Translations under genes and position numbers: made by a program
Shown here: piece after piece, positions 30,547 through 33,782 of the stretch
Numbering within the stretch: the stretch's first letter is position 1
How the letters are laid out: each line of letters starts with the position of its first letter
NCBI GenBank assembly: GCA_014728125.1
Contig: WJMD01000068.1
Location: 1 to 33,782 of the forward strand
Reading direction: 5' to 3'
DNA from: Candidatus Effluviviaceae Genus V sp.
GTDB taxonomy: Bacteria > Joyebacterota > Joyebacteria > Joyebacterales > Joyebacteraceae
DNA: 33,782 nucleotides
The notes under the pieces: generated by a model
Seen by the model: the letters and a program-made list of their open reading frames with translations, nothing else
Database searches by the model: none
What the model was told of the DNA's origin: nothing

Positions 30547-31356
30547 CTAGAAGGCTCCGACCACGGAGCACCTGATGCCGTCGCCGCGCTCCGTCACGTC
30601 GAAGATGACGCCGGTGCCCGGCCGCGCCGCGTGGCCGTCGTCGCCGCCGCCCCGACGCGAGGTCAGGAACGCGTCGGCGGCGCTGACGATGTGGTTGAGG
30701 AACGCCGCCGTCATGAAGTACCTGGCATTCCTGAGGTTCCGGTTGCTGTCCTTCCGCATGCCCCAGTAGTCTCCCCGGATGGCGAGGTCGTCTTCGCTCG
30801 GCTCGGCTCCGGGGACGCCCTCGTCGCCGTCGATCTCCCACCAGGGCCAGTAGACCGAGTACTTCCCTATGTCCTCATAGTACTCCTGCGAGCCGTATTC
30901 CGCCAGTGGGCGGCATCCCTCCGGACAGTCTCCCTCGCAGTCCGTGCAGTACTCCTCGTAGAAGTCGACGTACGCCTCGTAGTTCCACTCATCGCGCGCG
31001 TACGCCTCGTACTCGTCCCGGATGTCGAGCCCCTCCTGATTGAGCGCCGCGAAGGCCACCCAGAAGGCCACCTCCGCCAGGAGGTACGCGTAGCCCCGCG
31101 TCTCCCCCTTGAGGAGCTGCCCCGTGCCCGGAACGGCGAGCGACGCGAGCGTCACGAGACCGGTCGAGCGGCCTTCCGCCTCCGCGGGCTGGCTCGCGGC
31201 CGCGACCAACTCGTCCCGAACGTCGAGTGCCGAGACGAGCGCCAGGTCGGCCTCCGGCCGCTGCTCGCGAGCGACGAGCGAGCCGCCGGCGCTCGCCGCG
31301 GGGGCGATGAGGACCGCACAGAGAAGGAAGACGGCGGTTGAGCGCGGAGCAGACAA
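30547..31356 (-). CDS. Small exported membrane-associated protein, DUF5683-like (copy 1)
   Basis: 269 residues. It starts with a TTG at 31356, the only in-frame start before the signal segment (STAVFLLCAVLIAPAASA), preceded by a G-rich AGGGGGG site. The hairpin TLASLAVPGTGQLLKGETRG then AYLLAEVAFWVAFAAL aligns by eye with the downstream gene's VPGWGEIYAG hairpin; a third helix FMTAAFLNHIVSAADAFL aligns with its MTGLAVLNRALSAID. Between them is an acidic, aromatic-rich part with a four-Cys cluster, CTDCEGDCPEGC, absent from the other copy. It ends with a strand IRCSVVGAF. The two genes are 14 nt apart and probably arose by duplication. Function unknown. Confidence 0.72.
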   Translation of the reverse strand: MSAPRSTAVFLLCAVLIAPAASAGGSLVAREQRPEADLALVSALDVRDELVAAASQPAEAEGRSTGLVTLASLAVPGTGQLLKGETRGYAYLLAEVAFWVAFAALNQEGLDIRDEYEAYARDEWNYEAYVDFYEEYCTDCEGDCPEGCRPLAEYGSQEYYEDIGKYSVYWPWWEIDGDEGVPGAEPSEDDLAIRGDYWGMRKDSNRNLRNARYFMTAAFLNHIVSAADAFLTSRRGGGDDGHAARPGTGVIFDVTERGDGIRCSVVGAF

Positions 31357-31365
31357 CAGGCCCCC

Positions 31366-33782
31366 CTAACGGACGACGGCGACTTTCATCAGCTTCGTCT
31401 CTGAAGCGGCGCCGGAGAGCGCGGTACCGCCCGGTTCAAAGGCCACGATCCGCACGACGTAGAGCCCGCTCGGAACGTCGACGGCGTTCCAGACGACCTC
31501 GTTGGCCGTTCTGGTGCCGACGACCTCGTAGGAGGCGACGACCTGTCCCGTCACGTCCATGATCTCGATCTCGACGTCAGCCTCACGCTCGAGATGAAAG
31601 CGGATCGTGATGTCCTCGCCGCGGGCGGGATTCGGATAGCAGTAGGTCCGCTCCTCCGCGAGGATGGCGCCGTCGTCCGGCTCGCCAGGTGACACGAGCG
31701 TGTCGGGATAGGCGCCGCGTCCGTCGGGCGTGGCCCCCTCGGTCGGCCAGACGAACGCGCCTGGCTGCGAAGCGTACGGCAGCCGGTGGAACAGAATACG
31801 CCCGGACGCGCCGACCGACAGGAGGTCGAGCTCACGGTCGTCGTCGGCGTCGCCGATCCACGGGGTCGCCCTTCCTGCGTCCGACGAGACAGGCCACCCG
31901 GGAAGAAGGTCCCCCGTCAGGCCGTTCCACGCGAAGACGTTCCCGCCCGGCGAGAGGGCGACCACGTCGATGGCGCCGTCGCCGTCGATGTCTCCCGCGA
32001 GCGGCGAGCACGGGGCCGCGACACCCACGCTGTCACCGGGCGCGAGTTCGAGCGGCCACTCCTCAACGAGAGCGCCGTTCCAGCGGTATCCCCTGACGCG
32101 TGAGTCTCCGGACGCTACGAGGATCTCCAGCAGCCCGTCCTCATCAAGATCTGCGAGCGCGGGCCGCGCCGCGACCTCCCCGGAGATCCTCACGGGCCAA
32201 CCGTCGAGCTCCACGCCGTCCGCGCCGAGCACGTGCAGCCAACCGTCGTCGAGGGCCAGCACCGTCTCGAGACCGGGACGGCCGCGATCGACGTCGCCCA
32301 GCACGACACGGCCGACTGCTCCCGGATCGATGTCGACATCCGGTGGCCAGCCGGCGACGGGCGCGCCGTCACCGTTCATGGCCACGACCCAGCCGCGGTT
32401 CGTCGTCGTGAAGACGAGCTCGTCCAGACCGTCGCCGTCGACGTCGCCCGCTGCCATCGAAACGTCCTCGAGCACGAGGTGGCCGAAACTGTGCGGCGAC
32501 CCGGCTATGTGCTCACCGTCGGCCCCGAGAACCGACACGGCGCCGCCTCGAGACGCCACGGCGATCTCGAGTCCCGGCTCATCCGAGAGGTCGGCGGCCA
32601 GCGGAGCGCACGACGCGGCCCCGTCGATCGCGATGCCGTCGAAGGCGCCGTGCACGTCGGCCAGGCCGACGCCGCCGGAGTCTGTATGATCCCAGACGTG
32701 CAGTGTGCCGGCGGCGGTCGCGACGATGACCTCGAGGTCGCCGTTCCCGTCGATGTCGGCGAGCGCCGGCGGCTGTTCGACGGCGCCCGAGGCGTGGGCG
32801 AACTCGCCGAACGTCCCGCAGAGCGGCACGACCGGAGTGCCGTCGACGCGCCACGCGTAGACGGCACCTTCGGTCGTCGCCACCACGAGCTCGTCGAGCC
32901 CGTCTCCGTCGAGGTCGGCGATGCGCGGCGCCGCGACGACCGGCTCATCGAGATCGACCGGCCAGCCGTCCTTCCATCGGTTGAACCGGACGTCCATCGT
33001 CATGACGGTGTCGGCATCGGAGATGCCCGTGATAGACAGGTACGTTCTGCCGCCGAGGTTGTTGTCGGTCGACGGATACGTGTCGAACGAGAACGAGTCG
33101 TTGTTGGCGGCGTAGAAGGGGTCGTACGCGTTCCCCGTCCAGTAGAAGCTGTTCCAGTTGCCCAGGTCCCAGATCCCGTCGGCCTCCTCCACGGCCACTC
33201 CGAGACGGTGCCGGTCCGAGTTCACGGTGTCGAACGGCATCAGTCCCGGGGTCACACGCGTTTCGTCGATGTGGTAGATGAGAAGCCCGGGACCCGGCAT
33301 GAGGAAGTCGTACTCGTGGTTCACGGGACAGATCGGAAGCGGACAGTCCGGGTCGACGGGTCCGAGAACGACGCCCCGCTCCTGCTCGATCGCGACGAGA
33401 TTGTCGCCCCCCAGATCGTCGAGGCGGTTCTCTACGAGGAAGTACTCGTCGGAGGTCACGGGGATCTTGAAGAGGCGGTAGCCCCCTCCCCTTGCCGAGG
33501 AGGCCTTGACCTCGACGTCCTCGATGTCGTCGAGCAGGACGACGGGGTCGAGCCATCCCATGTACTCCTTGGACCAGGCGCAGGGAGCGCCGGGGATGAG
33601 GCCGTACGCGTATCCCCACGGCGTCGACATCCCGATCCGGCCGCCGGAGTCCATGATGCCCCAGTCGCCGATTGCCGGAAAGAAGTTGCCCGTATTGTAG
33701 AGGTCCGGGAGACCGAGGATGTGACCTACCTCGTGCGCCAGCGTGCCGTTCAGAACGACCGTGAGCCCGTCCTGGCTCGACG
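31366..33782 (-). CDS. Secreted M6-like metallopeptidase with FG-GAP propeller and C-terminal sorting-like domain, 5' end missing
   Basis: About 804 C-terminal residues; the start lies beyond the right edge. Near the edge is the zinc site HEVGHILGLPD (nucleotides 33735 downward), an HExxHxxGxxD pattern, followed by DWGIMDSGG like a Met-turn; this matches M6 (immune inhibitor A)-type secreted peptidases. Then come about six calcium-binding-like repeats with DLDGDGLDEL, DIDGNGDLEV, DVDGDGLDEL, DLDEDGLLEI, DIDGDGAIDV and DADDDRELDL (roughly 32960-31780), which should fold as a propeller. The last ~90 residues begin YCYPNPARGEDITIRFHL and contain VPSGLYVVRIVAF, ending in LMKVAVVR. This is a FlgD-like Ig domain of the sort used as type IX secretion signal. 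It lies 9 nt before the TTG of the next gene. It is probably an extracellular protease for protein scavenging. Confidence 0.9.
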   Translation of the reverse strand, partial: SSQDGLTVVLNGTLAHEVGHILGLPDLYNTGNFFPAIGDWGIMDSGGRIGMSTPWGYAYGLIPGAPCAWSKEYMGWLDPVVLLDDIEDVEVKASSARGGGYRLFKIPVTSDEYFLVENRLDDLGGDNLVAIEQERGVVLGPVDPDCPLPICPVNHEYDFLMPGPGLLIYHIDETRVTPGLMPFDTVNSDRHRLGVAVEEADGIWDLGNWNSFYWTGNAYDPFYAANNDSFSFDTYPSTDNNLGGRTYLSITGISDADTVMTMDVRFNRWKDGWPVDLDEPVVAAPRIADLDGDGLDELVVATTEGAVYAWRVDGTPVVPLCGTFGEFAHASGAVEQPPALADIDGNGDLEVIVATAAGTLHVWDHTDSGGVGLADVHGAFDGIAIDGAASCAPLAADLSDEPGLEIAVASRGGAVSVLGADGEHIAGSPHSFGHLVLEDVSMAAGDVDGDGLDELVFTTTNRGWVVAMNGDGAPVAGWPPDVDIDPGAVGRVVLGDVDRGRPGLETVLALDDGWLHVLGADGVELDGWPVRISGEVAARPALADLDEDGLLEILVASGDSRVRGYRWNGALVEEWPLELAPGDSVGVAAPCSPLAGDIDGDGAIDVVALSPGGNVFAWNGLTGDLLPGWPVSSDAGRATPWIGDADDDRELDLLSVGASGRILFHRLPYASQPGAFVWPTEGATPDGRGAYPDTLVSPGEPDDGAILAEERTYCYPNPARGEDITIRFHLEREADVEIEIMDVTGQVVASYEVVGTRTANEVVWNAVDVPSGLYVVRIVAFEPGGTALSGAASETKLMKVAVVR

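Overview
The window is a GC-rich stretch of a Gram-negative bacterial chromosome in which all 25 recognisable genes lie on the minus strand, so transcription runs from high to low coordinates. No tRNA, rRNA, insertion sequence, integrase or CRISPR array is visible and no gap between genes exceeds 70 bases. Outer-membrane proteins, a lipid A acyltransferase-like enzyme, an Omp85 barrel and a secreted metallopeptidase with a YPNP-type (FlgD-like / type IX sorting-like) C-terminal domain suggest a member of the FCB superphylum. Candidatus Eisenbacteria, Latescibacterota, Fibrobacterota or a relative are possible, but this placement is an inference from protein style, not from a marker gene.

In transcription order, the first block (33782-23573) is envelope and secretion. 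It holds a 5'-truncated HExxH peptidase with FG-GAP-like propeller repeats and a C-terminal sorting-like domain, two related small membrane-associated proteins with VPGxG helices, an NHL-repeat propeller protein, an 1103-residue surface/outer-membrane protein with a SprA-like N-terminal style, and a TamA-sized Omp85 protein. The last three form a compact cassette (4-nt overlap, then 11-nt gap). This is the best candidate for an uncharacterised system in the window.

The second block (23526-17354) is ligA-thiC-dinG, in which thiamine pyrimidine synthesis sits between DNA ligase and an exonuclease-helicase fusion. The third block (17287-12717) is the lower histidine pathway: hutU, hutI, glutamate formimidoyltransferase and a separate formimino-THF cyclodeaminase. 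Together they turn urocanate into glutamate and a one-carbon folate; no hutH is present. A small lipoprotein and an ECF-type S component follow.

The fourth block (11704-6481) is a beta-barrel protein, a ComEA-like DNA-binding protein, a six-helix PAS histidine kinase and an NtrC-type sigma54 activator, which could be a DNA-uptake or pilus regulation module. The fifth block (6432-1) is housekeeping: rsmD, coaD, a GlcD-type FAD oxidase, obg, dprA, a DUF362 ferredoxin-like protein and an LpxL-like acyltransferase cut by the window edge. Many junctions overlap by 4 to 20 nt, so translational coupling is common here. Long plus-strand reading frames are antisense shadows of GC-rich genes and are not annotated.
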